A DNA stretch of 64,000 nucleotides, taken from assembly GCA_009823395.1 (NCBI GenBank), contig CM020511.1:12365001-12429000 (forward strand), read 5' to 3'. Position 1 is the stretch's first letter. Each line of letters begins with the position of its first letter. The DNA is from Thamnaconus septentrionalis. Taxonomy: Eukaryota; Chordata; Actinopteri; Tetraodontiformes; Monacanthidae. Shown one piece after another: positions 12,501-27,500 of this stretch. Made by a program: the position numbers and the translations under genes. The notes below the pieces were generated by a model, which was not told where the DNA came from, did no database searches, and was given only the letters and a program-made list of their open reading frames with translations.

Positions 12501-15500
12501 TTTGACCGCAGAGATACTCGTCCTCCGCACCGCGCACAGAATTTCGTTTGGCAATAAGAACAGAGGTGGCCACAGCCATCGGCAAACTTGGTTTTGTGGC
12601 ATATCCCGCAGGTGGGAGCTTCACTCTTCTGGTCCTGAACCGGCTTCTTCTCCTCCCCCATCATCTTGACTTGGTCCTTGTAAGACTCAAACTGCTGGTG
12701 CAATTTCCTGCAGGCAAACGGAAGGAGGAGAGGTCAGAGAGTCAGGGATTTGGATTGGTGTACTCGGGCCAAAAAGCGTTTTGGTTGCTACAGCGTTGCT
12801 TAGGAATGTTTATTTAAAGACACTGCAGTACCAATAGAGAAGTAACCCAGTTTTCACCCTCAAATAGTGTGCAGAAAGTCTTAATGAAGTTATTACACAC
12901 AGTCACTTCGGTTTTGTTTGTTTTATTCAATTGTTTTAGAAGTATTTTCCCACAAGCTACAAAATTTTGACAATTAAAAGTTTCTTATGGCTCCCAGTCA
13001 GATATACAAGGTGTCCCAAAAATTTCTATACATTCTGTGAAAATTTGAGGTTATTCCAACAAGAATTACCCAAATTTATGGCCTGTGAAATGATTTCAAA
13101 TTTTTTGGGACACCCAGTATGTTTTACACCTAATGTACAAAGATCACTCGTGTATACTGTGGTCTTTCTGACTCGCTGAGACAACCTCAGCTCGGGCAGT
13201 TTGAGATCGTCTGAAAGGAAAAGCAGACACCATGACCTCAAGAGCTGGGGAGGCAGCTCCTCCTTCAGTGACAAACCTGCGAATTCGGCCGCGGGTGTCA
13301 AATTCGCCTTGCAAGTTTGAGAACATGATTTAATTCCACTTTCTCAGGTTGCCCCGTGTTTAATGAATCATTTGCACCTGTGTTTCTATATCAGGAAAGC
13401 TGGAAGGTGACACCTCAAAGCCATAAAGTTAGATAGTGTTACAGGCAATGTAACCTGCTGAGCATCTCCCAGTGCATTACTGTGGTCGACCGTTTTCAAA
13501 AACTGCCTTTGCAGGTGCTGGTGTTAGCCAGTCTGTCCTACAGATGGCATTAGACCTTACAAGTGCACCCTTGGCTGCTAACAGGCCCTGAGAGGCCACT
13601 AAAAAAAACTGCATGGACTCTTCACATGCATTTTGTATGACACATGTCAATTGAGCGTCTCCTTGGAAACTAAACACTGGGCTGACTTCATAACATGGCA
13701 ACTAGCATTGGTTTCGCCCCACATATCCCCTGCAACATTCATTAGTGCTTGTGAATAATTCAGCAGCGCTATCCTTTTACCACGTACAGCTCTGCGTTTG
13801 AGATAATCGTGCTTCCTGTACCCACAAACAGACCTTTGGAGCCCAAATCTAATGGCCACTCACAACCTGAAGCAAGTGTGTGTGTCTGTGCCGGTGTGTG
13901 AGCATGTGTGATTCTGTGAGCAAATCTCCATGCCGTCTAAACATGAGACGCAGCGCTATGGGCGTGCCCCCTATTGTGCCCACCGAGGGATTAAAGGGCT
14001 AATTGTGTCACAGCCTTTGTGTGTTTGGCAGCAGAGATTAGTACGTAGCCTTGTTTAACAGATTCCATCAAATCTCATTTACTGACAGGAGAGCCTGATA
14101 ACAGAGTGACAAGGAGCGACGCAAGCGGCAAAGCCAATGTCGTCGACAATGTGGGGAATGAGAGAACTAGCAACAGCATTTGTCCCAAGCGTGTCTCACA
14201 ACGTTTTGAAGTTTGGAGGGATGCACTTGATCATGAGCACCTGCAAAATGTGTGTGCTGGAACTATACTTATGTTTTATTTTGTCTAATCTAATTCCATT
14301 CCATTCTTAGCACTCCATTTAACATTCCATTTTAGTTGTGACAGACTGTAGATCGTGTGCAGTTCAGCATAATGGCAATATTTTGAGACTATATGCCTGT
14401 GAGTAGATACTGACACACTTATTGGTTGTCTAACGATGTGGGGATGATAACAGAGACAGAGTGCATATTTTCATGTTAGGTAAAGTTTTGATTTCTTTTA
14501 CAGAATAGCTAATTATAGTTTGCAAAGTAGCTAGCTTGCTAATTGCCATGTGGAGTTGTGCAATTTTGTCCAATAGTTAGCCAACTACAGAGATGTGTTT
14601 TTGTTGAAATGATATAGCCTAGCCATGTTTTTGAGTGTTTTTACTACAGTTTTACAAAAGTTGAGAGTGGATTCAACCACACTGTTCAAGATGGAAATGC
14701 AAGGAAATCAGTAAAAAAAACAAACTTAAACTTCCAAGCTTCATTGGATTGTCTCACATGTTAACAATCTGTCTAGTTTGACATCAACTCAAGCGAGGAC
14801 AGAATAATCTGTATTTACAGGCCTAATTATCCTTCAGCGCATTAGCTGAGGGTAGTCTGTAAATAGTTCTTAGTTTTCCTTGTATGACATGTAAGTGGAA
14901 CTTGTTGAATGTATTGGTGTTAGAGTCTCCACTGGAAAAGATAGAAGCGAAGAATATGAACATGGTAGTTGTAGCAGGCAGCTTCCCCTATCAGTTAGGC
15001 ATGGTCAAATGTATGGGTGACACTGATGGGGTTTAATCATGCACCGCTCATTATCACGTGTTAGCGTATCAGAGTTCTCTAATGACCTGCAGGCCGCAGC
15101 AGCTACGTACCATCAATAACCTGAGCCTCTCTGGGAACATATGGCAGAGCCGACAGCGAGGTTCAAGTTGGAGCCAAAACAAATAAAACAGCCTGCACTG
15201 TGTTTGAACTCCGATGTCATTTTAAAGCAGAATGTTAGGGAGCAAAGGACAGATGTGTTGTCTGAGCTTGCACGGCATCAGTGACATGTTCCAAGCAAGT
15301 TTGAAACAGCACAAATGAGGTTGTGTTTCTATTTTGTGCAGGCAAATTATGCATGGAAAATACATCCAAGCTCTTGACCCTAGGCTATACGATAAAACCT
15401 TATTCACTAAAGACTGTTTTTAGCCAGGTTTTCAGTTGACCTGCATTCACTTCAACACCATAGGCAGAATCTACCATGCCGAGTAGCACCATTAGCATCA

Positions 15501-18500
15501 ACATTGTATCATATTGTGTTGGTATTTTATGTAGTTGACATGATAGGCGACTATTAAATCCCATTTCACAATGAGGTCATAAGCAAAGCCACCTTGCACT
15601 AATGCAACGCTAACAGGTTCTCACCCACGTTGTAATTTTTATGCCACCTGGTCAATCCCCTAGCAAACCAATTTTCAATCGGCTTTGTACTATGGCTGAT
15701 ATTAAAATCACTTTGTTTGAAGCTCATTTTATTTTACTGACAACAAATTGAGTTAGAACAAGGACAAATTCTCAATGTTGTTGCTCAGTGTGGCTGATCT
15801 TAAGGCTTGAGCTAAGCTTCTCACATTACTCATCGCTGCCATGTCAAAATATTTGTTTGCTTCTATATTACACTTACTGCTCTCATGTGCCAACATCCAA
15901 ACTTTCATATTGCCACTGTAATCCTTGACTTCTGACATCTGCATTCTTGATATGAAGCTCCCTGTTGTGCCTCTACCACCAGCAGGTGAGACTGGCTCGA
16001 GCTCCCTGGCACAGGTGTAACCAATAACACTAACGAGGGCTCTCCCCACTGAACAACCACACTATATCAGCCACAATAACAGGACCCTGATCTCAGCAAA
16101 ACAATGGGATGCACACGTTCCACATTTTACCAGAACACTCATTTAATCCTTTATATAATAAAAGCTTGTGGGTAAGAAAGGGTGACATTGTTAAATGGCA
16201 ACAACATTAGATGTGAAATATGTTTGAAAACATCTGTTCAGGTGCAGGTTCAGGTCCAAGGATTAAACTCCATGACACAGGCAGTGAAATGTACTTTCAT
16301 TTTGTTTTTTCTATCCACATGATCATCATCATTTTACGCATCCATGACAGTGATTCATGGGACAATCACACATTTTTGTTTGTTTTTTAAGGATGTCAAC
16401 CATCTATTTGTATCTACTGTAATTTCTCCATGTAAGGAATTAATAATTTAGTGCACACAAAAAGTGAGAACATCATCCCTAATTTTAATCTATTCTGGGG
16501 AAAATGCAGGCAAGAAAAATTAGAATTACATTTATTTGAAATTAGTATACCATATCTGTTATATTATTTTCCTTTGTTCTAGTCCACATTTGTTTCCAAA
16601 CCTGATATTTAAAAATGTATTTCTTACCAATGTCTGAATCTGAAATGAAGGCAGTTTATTTCAAAAAGGTCTCAATGAAGTTAATATAATAACAGTTTTT
16701 AATGCATCAATACAATGATGAACTTATTAACTGTAAAATTGAACAAAATAGCACATGAGCTACCTCTTGACAAATATGTCAGACACTTTAACGCTAAGAT
16801 TGTTTAAAATAGATATTGATTGCACCAACATACATGAGTCTGAACACAAAAATATGAATTTGCAACGTATGAGAAGATGTATGAATCCACAACATTCCTG
16901 CCTTCAAACCATAAAACTCATGCTGCAACAGACAATAAGAAAGCAGGTAGCATCATATTGCAGATACGTATACAGTCCCTGCAGCTGCTTTGGGGGTCAC
17001 TTCAGTGTGCTGGGGGTGAAGTGGGCTTCTTCGCTATTACTCACGTGTCTGGCTCTGGCTCCTTTTCATTTTGGGACTTTAGCTGCGGCTGAAGGACGTT
17101 ATTTACCAGCTCAGTGATCCCACTAAACCACCTGTTCAAATAAGTGAAATCATAATAAAAAAAAAAAAAGTGACTTAAACTTTGCACTGATGAGTCACCA
17201 GGGGGAGAATTAATCCTATCTACAAAGCAGGTCAGACCCAGAAAGGTGAACCTCATCAAGGGGCATTCACAGTAAATGCAGAGCAGAGAGTCAGAGAGAG
17301 AGAGGTAGGAAAACTGGAGGGGCACGGTCAGAGCAGCCATCGGCGGAACATCAAAAAAACCAGACGAAGCGTCAGGGTATACAGACAGAGAGAGAGAGAG
17401 AGAGAGATGGAGGAGGACAGAGGACTGCTAGGGACAGCCGAGGAAAGGAGTCAAGAAGCGGGAAAGCTCTACGGCTAAATGGAAATGAGAGCTGCATCAG
17501 ATGCTGCGCTGAGGGGGTTCCAGCCTGGCAAGTGCAGAGGGGTCGGCTTTTTACAGGCTGGTTGTAGGCCTACAGGTGGATTTTGACGAAATGCAGCGTA
17601 GCTAAAAGCAGAGGCTGGTGGCTTCCGGTCCACGCTTGTCACCAGAGTGGAAGGCCGACAAAGCCAATCAAAAGTGCCGATCACAAAGTGGGAGAGGATA
17701 AAGGGCAGCCAGGCCAGCAACAAGGAACAAGGGCTGGGAGGACCTGGCTAGTGGAGAGAAACAAAAGCTGCTTGAGAGGAAAAGCTGCTGTCACTGATGT
17801 CATGATAGACAAGATGAATGAGGACGGCATGGATTTGAGCAGTCTGAGTGATAAAAGGCCATCACAGCTTTGGTTGCAGCCATCCATGACATAAGTGACT
17901 TCTTTTTTTTTCATTTGATTTTACTCCCGGAAAAAAGAGGAGAAAGCCACATGAAGCACACAGCACCGGATGACAGGAAGAAGTGTCAAAGCCTAGAGCA
18001 CTCTGGGTAATGCAGTTTACTTACTGTGCCGGCTGAGGCTTTGGTTCTTCTTTGATCCTAAAACATAAAAAATAAAAATAAATAAAAAGGTGCGCACAGC
18101 TGAGTGCATGTGGAACGCAAAGGGATGAGTAAAACAATCCAGCCGACACAAAATTCAGACGCAACTGATGCCAGTGAGGGTGAGCGTGGCCTAAATGATA
18201 GACAATGCCAAGGTCATGAACATGACAGTAGTTTTTCAAAGGGAAACAAAACAATAATAGTAATCATAACATCCACAATGACTTTAATGACATGACACAG
18301 TGGTGTGTGAGCCACATGAAATAATGGCTTCATGTGGGTAACACCCCCCCTCTCAGATTAGGATGAACATGAAACTGGATCCAAAGCTCTTAAAAAGCTC
18401 CGTTCCCACGTTTGCTGTGTGAACATGCCGATGCTCAGAGCTGCGCAAGGTTAGCGTTGCGTTCAAACGCACCTCCGAGCTCGCCGCACCCGGTGATGGG

Positions 18501-21500
18501 ATGGACGCCGTGGGTCATTCAAGGTGCTGCTCACCTCAGCCGGGTGGCAAATGCTGGATTACAGTTAGTTTAGATTGATGGCGATTACGTCCGCAATCAG
18601 TTGATGAAAAAAAACAAAAAACAAAAAGGAACAGTGTGGAAGGAAGAGTGCGTACTTCAACTATAGCAATAAGCTGTTGCTAAAGCTGTTTCAATATTAA
18701 TCATGACAACAATATTTTAAAACCAACCTTTTCTTTATGGCCAGGTAACCAATGCAACAAAGCTAACACAACCACCACTCGCTGCCTCCTGCCTATCAGT
18801 AGGCCACTGTCAACTCTCTCTGCAGCCTTGCAGAGGCCACTGTGAGTGCAGAGCGGAGGAGACCAGTCGAATGGCTCGCGAGGACTTCACGCACCTCATC
18901 ATCACTTATCCGCAGCACATTATCAGCTTCATGTGTCCGTGTGAAGCGGGGAACGCGTTAATTGGATTTTGTCTGCTGCGATCGAGACACGCTGGTATTT
19001 GTTAATTTCATTTCCTGGTTTTGCATTTTCCCCAGTTCGTGCAGCACTGGAGTTTTCCGTCCAGGATCAATCTGACTGGATAGTTTCACTGTTAAAACAG
19101 CTTCACCCCTCTACGTTTTCAGCCGTTAATCGAAGTTGCACTGCTAAACAGCAAACCAAAACTTGGATATGAATGAAAAATTTGATTTAATGATGATACA
19201 AAAAGGGGAACCTTCCACCAGCCAGATTATAAACAGCAGATGCATCTTTATAATTAGGGGGGAAAGCCTTGAAACAGACCATTTCGTTCTAAACATTCTC
19301 AGACTGCTACTAGGACTCACAGAAAACCTCGAAAAACATGAAAAACTAGTCATCAGATTACAAAAAGAGAGAAAACGAGAGAAACAAAATGCAGAATTTC
19401 TCATCTCTCAATAATCCCACCGAGTTCTGACTAACTGGTTGCCGTTCACCACCCAGGAGCAAGCAGCGACGCTCACGAGGATCCTGGGAAATCTGTCTGA
19501 TCTGTGTCTGGCGAGGGGAAGAGAAACACGCGAGAGAGAGACAGAGAGAAGATACAGTCTTGTGTACCCGTCAGTCTCGCTGCTGTGTTTTCCAATGAGC
19601 CAGTCCATATTTATCCCCTCGCAGCGCTCTGCCGATGACCCGCGGCCCTCGTCTTTATTGATCCCATCAGCCTCGTCTCTGTGGTCGCAACACAAGCATC
19701 ATATTTATCTGATGGAGCCTGCCTGCCTGCCTGCCTGCCGAACAGTGTGTGTGTGTGTGTGTGTGTGTGTGAGTGCGACTGTATTATTTGACACGGGGCT
19801 GTAAAATGAGTGAGTGTAAAATGTCACAGGTGACGTATTCAGTGTCCCGGCCGCTGAGAGGAGCAAACCAGTCGGCCAGACTCGCTACTGCTCTCAGTCC
19901 ACCTGCCTTCCTCCTCCTCCTCCTCCTCCTCCCCGTCCTTCTACCGTCTTCACCCTTCTCATCCTGGCCACCACCTCTTTGACCTGTTGTCCTCTGGCAG
20001 GCGCTACAGTTCACTCCGCTCAAGGACAAACAGACTGAGAGACAGCTTCTACCCAAGAGCTGTCGAAGCGCCGAACTCACACTGACTACACACTCACTCT
20101 GCACGTCACACCACTGATCACCCCTTGCAATAACACACATCTACCTCTTTTAATTTTTCTTAAATCCTGTACATACTTGTACATACTTGTACTGTGGGGT
20201 TGCCAGGACAACAGCAACTAGTGTCTTATATTGTATTTTTTAGATTATTATTTATCTTAGTTATTATATTTCATATTGTTTGAACAAGGGAGTTGCCACG
20301 CAATTTCATTGTGTCTTTCTGCTACAGTGACAATAAAGGTTATTCTATTCTATTCTATTCTATTTTGCTGTGTCGTTCTTAAATCTTCTAAGTCTCACAG
20401 GCGCACCGCTGTTATTTTTAGTCCCCGTTGTTACTTTGTTCCGTGTTTTGGGTTTCAAGGCCTCTCTGCTTCGCCGCCTCTGCATGGAGAAGCAGCCGCG
20501 GCTGCTGGCTGGCAGTGGCTTGTGCCACACTGCCCTCTAGTGGGCACAGGGGGCAGCGCGAATATTCCAAAAATCGACTGCTTATCGAACTTATTAAGCG
20601 CAGGGTAATTCTTACATGTTATATCAAATTGGGCAAGGCTAGCCGTCCAGCCTGAACAGGTGGCAGGGAAATTGGACAGTATTTTGTCACTGGGAAATAC
20701 ATTTCCATTTTTTAAAGAGGGTTTTCTAAAGTATTTAACACTTCATCATGTTAGACAAGCCAGCTGCAGTGACGGTTAAGAAAGAGCAACATCTTAACTC
20801 AGGCCGTTGTCGGATCTTCACGCTCACTATTTTGGTTGCAGGTTATAAACGTACATAAGGTTGCCCCCAACCCCAGCCCCAGGCCCCACCACCACCACCA
20901 CCCCAAGGAGGGGTCGGCAGTTGCAGTGAACAGCCATTTCCAGAAAAACAAATAAGTCATAACGAGTTGGCCACTGACAGGTGGACAGAAAGACAAACAT
21001 CGTGAAGCTCCCAGTCACTACACACATATTTATTTTCTGAGTTTAATGGTAAGCAGTGACTCGATACTTGCGAGCTGTGTGGCCAGACTTTGATTTGCTG
21101 ATGTATTTGCAATGCAAACTAATGTACTTACTTACTAGTGTGTCTTACCAATGTACTCTCACTGGTTAGCACACAAGAATCAGAAATGAAGCAGCACGGA
21201 TAGAAGACAGAAACAAATAAGATAACATGACAAGAGAATCTTATAAAAGGAAATGACTGAATATTTTTATGAGTCTACAGTGGACAAAATCAGAATCAAA
21301 ATATTACACAAGGTCACCTTCTCACTCCTCAATCTCCCACACCCTTTAAATCTACTGTGAGGATCAAAAAGAAAGGAATGTCCATCCAAATGAAACAAAA
21401 TCTGAAGATAAAAGTTCATTGTGAAAATTAAAAATATGTTTGTGCCATGCTCACCGGCCTTCATCATGGCAAACAGCTACACAATGTAGTGGTGGCATAA

Positions 21501-24500
21501 ACTTTACTACCACACTGGCTGGCCACAGGGTGGCATCACCCCTCACACCGATAGGAAATGTGAAGTTGTAGCCAGTTTGCTCAACTGACCAGAAGAGATC
21601 TGTTCTTCCAGTGACCTTTCAACTTTCACCAATGATTCCTACATACTTTTTGATTGTGGATACATTAAATAATTCAGATTGTAAAAAAAAATGTTCAATC
21701 AAAAAAAAAGTCACACAATGTACCTCTATCTCTACTATTAACACTGTGCATTGCTTTGCAAGTGTAGAGTCTCACATCCAATAATAATGAGTTCAGCTGA
21801 GTTTTACTATGGTAAATGCACCTCAGAGGAACATCTACACTAGACATGGCGGCCCTGCTGACCTTCCAACTCCACTGTACTGACCGAGTCATAATTGGAT
21901 CATAACAGGGTGGTCTGGCTCAGTGGAAAAAAACCAACAACGTACATTATTAACACCATCCCATTCAATCAGTACTGCAAGAAGGTAAAATTCATGTCTG
22001 TCCAAACTCAATCAACAAAGAGTGACCAACACTTTTTTTTGGTCACTCTGGGACAATCCAATTTTTGTATTGTCCCATATTTTTTTAGGGACAATCCAAA
22101 AATTGTGATCTAACATTGCAACACAAAAGTACTTATAACCATAGTCAAAGTAAAAAATCATATGCTTGTACAAAAACAAATAATTGTAGTTGGCAATTTG
22201 GCTGGTGATTTGGAGACAGCTGCAGTAACTATGGAATGAACAAAAACATAACATTGAATTTTCTATCACGTTCGAAGTCACAAATCATTTCTGCTTTTAA
22301 GGTGTCAAAAATGTCAACAAAAAAAATTGAAAAGCTAATAAACATGTTATTTTTTTTATTTTTAAAAACAATAATGTGATTAGTAATGTGTGACCAAACA
22401 GGACTCTGACCAACCCCACAGGACGCACAAAACGGAAATCCACCCTTGTTAACGCGCCACCCAACTGGCCCCTGGCAGCCTGTGGATTCCCTGCAAGTCT
22501 CCGAGTGAAAGGGAAGCGCGCGCTAAAAATAGCATCCCATTTAAAAGACGCACGATTAGGGTCTCGAGGCACCTGTTCATGCCTCTCCAATAAGATGCGG
22601 GCAGAAGTGCTACGTAACACTTTCCCCCCACACCTCAGCGAGGATTAGGGGGCCGGGGACGGAGCGCCGATAACTTCCTCCGGCCAGGAGCGCTGGCGCA
22701 GCGCGATAGGGCAAGCGGTAGGGACGGCGAGAGGGCAAAGAGCCTCAGCCAGCAGGGCCTCAGAGAGCACCGATAGGATTGAGTCGGCCGAGGAGGGCGG
22801 GCATAGGGAGGGCTCATCGGAATAGGTGATCTGATGCTAGCGCGCCAGACCTCCTGACCGAGGGCTAATATTCAGACTGTCAAACAGGAACTTGGCAACG
22901 GCACGGGTTCCGAGCGACGGCGAAATGGCTAATCGGCTGCCAAATGTAACTAAAAATCCATCTGTTTTCTCAGATTACCTGCCAGGATTCAATTGAGCCG
23001 CTGCGCACCTTCACCTCCCGGAGAGATTTCCAAGTGGCAAAGAGTCAGCTGATTGCCCCGGCAATTTCGTCGGCGTGTTTGCGCAGAATGGCTTACTGGA
23101 AACGTACGCACATGCGACATTCACATTCAGTCATAGGTACCATGCCCTCCCCCCCCGCATCCTCCTGCTCGCTTTGCTAATATCGTGGCTGTGGACACGT
23201 CGGCCTCCATGAGGCTGCGAACGCTCAGCTGCGTCTCCCGTCAGTCCGCTTGATTCATCCTGACGCGGATACATTTTATTCCGGCTGGGATCAGCACTTC
23301 CTTTGGCAGCTGACATTGTCCTGTACTAACGTCACAAACCCTTCCCATGCACGGCCCAACAGCTCCGCTGGGAATTCTTGAGAAACTGGCGCCCCAACCC
23401 CCACGCCCCAGCGACGCCTCGGCTGGGTCACCACCTCCCGTCCAGTCCCCACAGCGCCGGCTGAAGCCAGACAGAGACGGTCCCAGCGCTGCTCCGTGTC
23501 CTCCTCTCACCCTTGGCCACACTCGGCAGAGCAGCCGACCTCCTCCTCCAGTAACAGATCTGTCCGTTCCTGCTATGGCCATGTTACTTCCAGCTGCACA
23601 GTGGTGAGAGCCCAGTGTCGGCCTGTTCCTACCAACTGACTTTTTGTGAGAACCCTACCTCATAACTTAAACATATTTGATTCATTCATAAAGAGTAGCA
23701 TCTATCCATCTTCTATACCCGCAAAGAAAATCTTCTGTACCAACAAACCAGAGGTACCATGATTTTTGCTGGAGCCTATCCCAGCTGTCAAGGGGCGAAG
23801 GTAAGTTACTCAACAGACAAGTCTCGGGGGCCACAGTGAAAGACAAAATAATATCAATAAATCAATAATAACTAACTAACTAACAATCATTCAGATGCAC
23901 AAAGACACACCTATGGACTACGGAAATTAGAGTTGCCTCACATGCATGTTTTCAGACTGTGGTAGTAGTCCTGGGGTTCCGGGAGAGAACACACGCTGAC
24001 ACAGGGAGAACATGCAAACCCCACACAGAAAGGGCCCAGGCCCGGGATCGAACACACAACGCACCAGAAATTGTAAATGTTTTACAAGCTTTTTGGGAGG
24101 AAAAATGATTAAGATGTACAATAATCTGTGAAATGTTGAGCTTTAGCTGTGTGATTTTAAATCGATCTGTTTGTGACAAGAAAACATCAACATACATATA
24201 TGTCAAAATGACCCCCAGTGTCCAGTTAAATGCCATGAAGTCCAGATAATCCAAATGATTCCGACACAAAATTCCAAAATTCCTCTGCTTTGGAAATTTT
24301 CTGGAAATTTTGCACATTTTTTGCAGCCCTACATAGATACTTTCATCTGTACCTACTGTATCCATACATCACTCTCAACTCAACACTCATCACTGCCTCA
24401 AAAAAAACATCCGAAGAACACACACACTGTGATACCTCTGGCTAGGTTGTACTGAAACTGCAGTCAGCTGTCTGTGCGTCACCATAATAATAGAACGACG

Positions 24501-27500
24501 GCAGCTAACAATAGAGAGGAAACAGATACCCTGCCTATTGTTGGGCTGTCGGGCCCTACCTGCTCCGCTCCTTCCTGTTCTAATTCAGCGCTTCGGTGAG
24601 TCACTGTTACCTCCCTTAACTAAGCTGTGTGCAAGCTGCACATGCACGGCGGGGGAGGGGCTGGGCGTGGGGCAACATGATACCGCCTGGCTGTGACGAT
24701 TGGACCCCGCCCCGTCCCGTGCGCTCTGCTAAAACTGAACCGTGCCAGCCGACTAAAAATGAACTTGGAGCCGCCGTCTCCGAACATCTGTCCCACGCTT
24801 GCAAAGATCTGCGCGACTTTGGCTCCACTGAAATCCCCAAATCAAAGGATTCCATTGCATTAGTTGACTCTCGGCGCAGATTTAAAGCCCACCGGCCAAG
24901 CAAACGGCCAGGCCCCTCCAAGCAGCTGCCCGCTGGAGGATAAGGCGCCTCTCCCGCTTTGAAATACCACCTTCGACCCGATTGTGTTTATGTTTTAGCA
25001 AAAAATTAGGATTCCTCCTCCTTTCTCTCTCCGCACCAACCCCGATACATCCAGTGCCGTCTAAGCGTCAGCGGGGCCAGTGGCGGCAGTATCTCAGTGG
25101 GGACGGGCGATATTAAGGGATTAGAGAGAGATCCTCCATCGGACTCGGGTCGAGGAGCACGATCCCCGGGATCACAACAGAGACTCTGATCGGTGTCAGA
25201 TGATTGGGTTGAAAAAACGCAGCCTTCCGCGCATTTATTTTCACACTGGATGCCGAGGCGCACGCTAGGCTACACAAACGCATTCTCACACGCACATACA
25301 CACACACAAATATATATATATGTACACACACACACGCGCGCACAGCCACTGCATCTGTGGAATAATGCATTTAAAGGCTCCAACAAAGCCACCTCCAGCC
25401 CTAGGCACTGCGAGCGGTGCTCTATATGCTGCCCAGTGTGTCCTAGTGTAGGTTACATGATAGAGCCTGTGTGCAGTGCTCAACAGCGGGGCTTATATAA
25501 GGGCCGCGGCTGCATTAGTGACGTTATGATAACGGCTGCTCTTTATCCTCCCCTTATTTATGTCAGTCGGCTGCAGCTGTAATCCACCTCGAGCAGCATC
25601 AACTCTCCATATAAACCAGTGCGATGTCCCCAAACAGCTTGCCCATCCCTCCAAAAACAATAACCAATTCACAGGGAAACAGCAGGAAAATCACAGTGGT
25701 GCGAGAGTGCAGTAATACTGGTCGAATGAGAAATGCGAGGCAAACTGTAGCATGGGGAAGCACGGCGAATCATGGCGAGATCAAGAGCACAGGAGGAGCC
25801 CTGCTACAGCTAATCATTACATAATAAATACTATGGTCTAGTTGTGAAGCTCTGTAACGCTCACGAGCGTGTGTGGGTATGTCACTTGGAGTGAATACAG
25901 CATGTCTCTGGCTGAGCGCTGGGAGCCTGTGTTTGTTTAGAGAAAGCACCGGATGGTTTGAGTTTATTGGGCCAAACAAAGGCGTATTTGGAGGAACCGG
26001 CTAGTCGCGTCGCCTAGCTTGCACCTGCTCCGACCAGCTGAGTCTCGAATGAGCTGAACACAGGCAGGCGGGCACACAAACACGCGGGGGAGAGGATAAA
26101 ATCAGAGCGCCTTGTGTGTAAATATACCCGTTGATCCACAGAGCCAAATGAGCATTTAGGATAACCTTGCTTAAGCTGCACCCTGGTTTTAAATAGAATT
26201 GAAGAACTCATTCCTCAGCATTATACCTTTAAGCAAATGTGCTAACATCATTTTTTGGTGTTCGAGCAAAAAAATCAGGGATGACCAAGCAACCAAGCGT
26301 TACATACCAGAGCAATCTCTAGGTAACACACAGAGGTAGAACTAGCATGCAATTAGGTCTGCATCTCAATATAGGCAGAAAAATTACAATTCATTTAATA
26401 ATAACATATATAATTGTTTTATACAAATAAACAATTGGACAAGCTTGTTGATTTTCTTAAAAAAAAAAAAATACCCTGCAAATACAATACCTGGTGCTAT
26501 TTGAAGGTAAAATGTAAACATTTGGAAAAATACGCATTATTAAATCAAAGTCTCTTCACAATAACAAAAATGAGAAAGCACAAAAGTTGAGTTAAAATGT
26601 CACCTGATACAAGAGGTCAACCGGATAATTGATTTCTGTGTTTAATCAGCTTTGATTGGACATTTCATTGCCTCGGCGACAGCAGACCCAGACACAATGG
26701 TGCCAGTTCACTTGTTTTTAGTCATTGGCCAAATCACCTGGAAAACTTTTTATTGTTATCATGATAAACCAATTTTCTGGAAATTGAAAGGATGCAGGTT
26801 CACAGGACCATAACCCCACTTTCACCCAGGCAACAAAAAGATATTTTATGTGCCGCAACAGCTGTGGTTTCAATAAAGATAAAGGTAAAGGATAAAGGTT
26901 TTTTAATGTAACAAATAATTTTTGTTTTAAATTTGGTTTGGTTTACTTGGTTTAAGTATATTTTATCCATTAGGTTTTGAACTAGTGATTGATGATTTTT
27001 TCTTATATACACAGATGGCAGCAGAAGTGAGGCAGCCAAGAACCACCGGAACAACCTGTCCTTCTATTTTCTTGAGCTTTTACAAAACCTTCTCGGTCTA
27101 ACTTGCTTTCCTTGGACATCAAACCGACAGCAGGCCTCGTGCCTGTTTTGAATTCTGGCTACTTGCAGGGACACTCAAAAACGAGTTAAACGTGGTCACT
27201 ATTAATAGTCCACCTACAAAAACATGCTTCTTTTCTCTGTCCAGGTAAAAGTGCCTCTCTGTGTTTCAGACTCTGACTCGCTTGCTCGCATTTACACTGA
27301 CCTAAATTTGATGCGTGCACAGCAGACATGGTACAGTCGGACACACACAAACACAAAGGAGGCCCATCTGATCGTGTGCACTTCCGTCATCACAGGTTTT
27401 TCTAATCAGCGAGTGCTAAGATAGCTAATGACGGGGAATGAAAACCTGAGTAATTGGCCTCGAGGGCTACCAAGGGGATGCTATGGGGTTTAACCATCAT

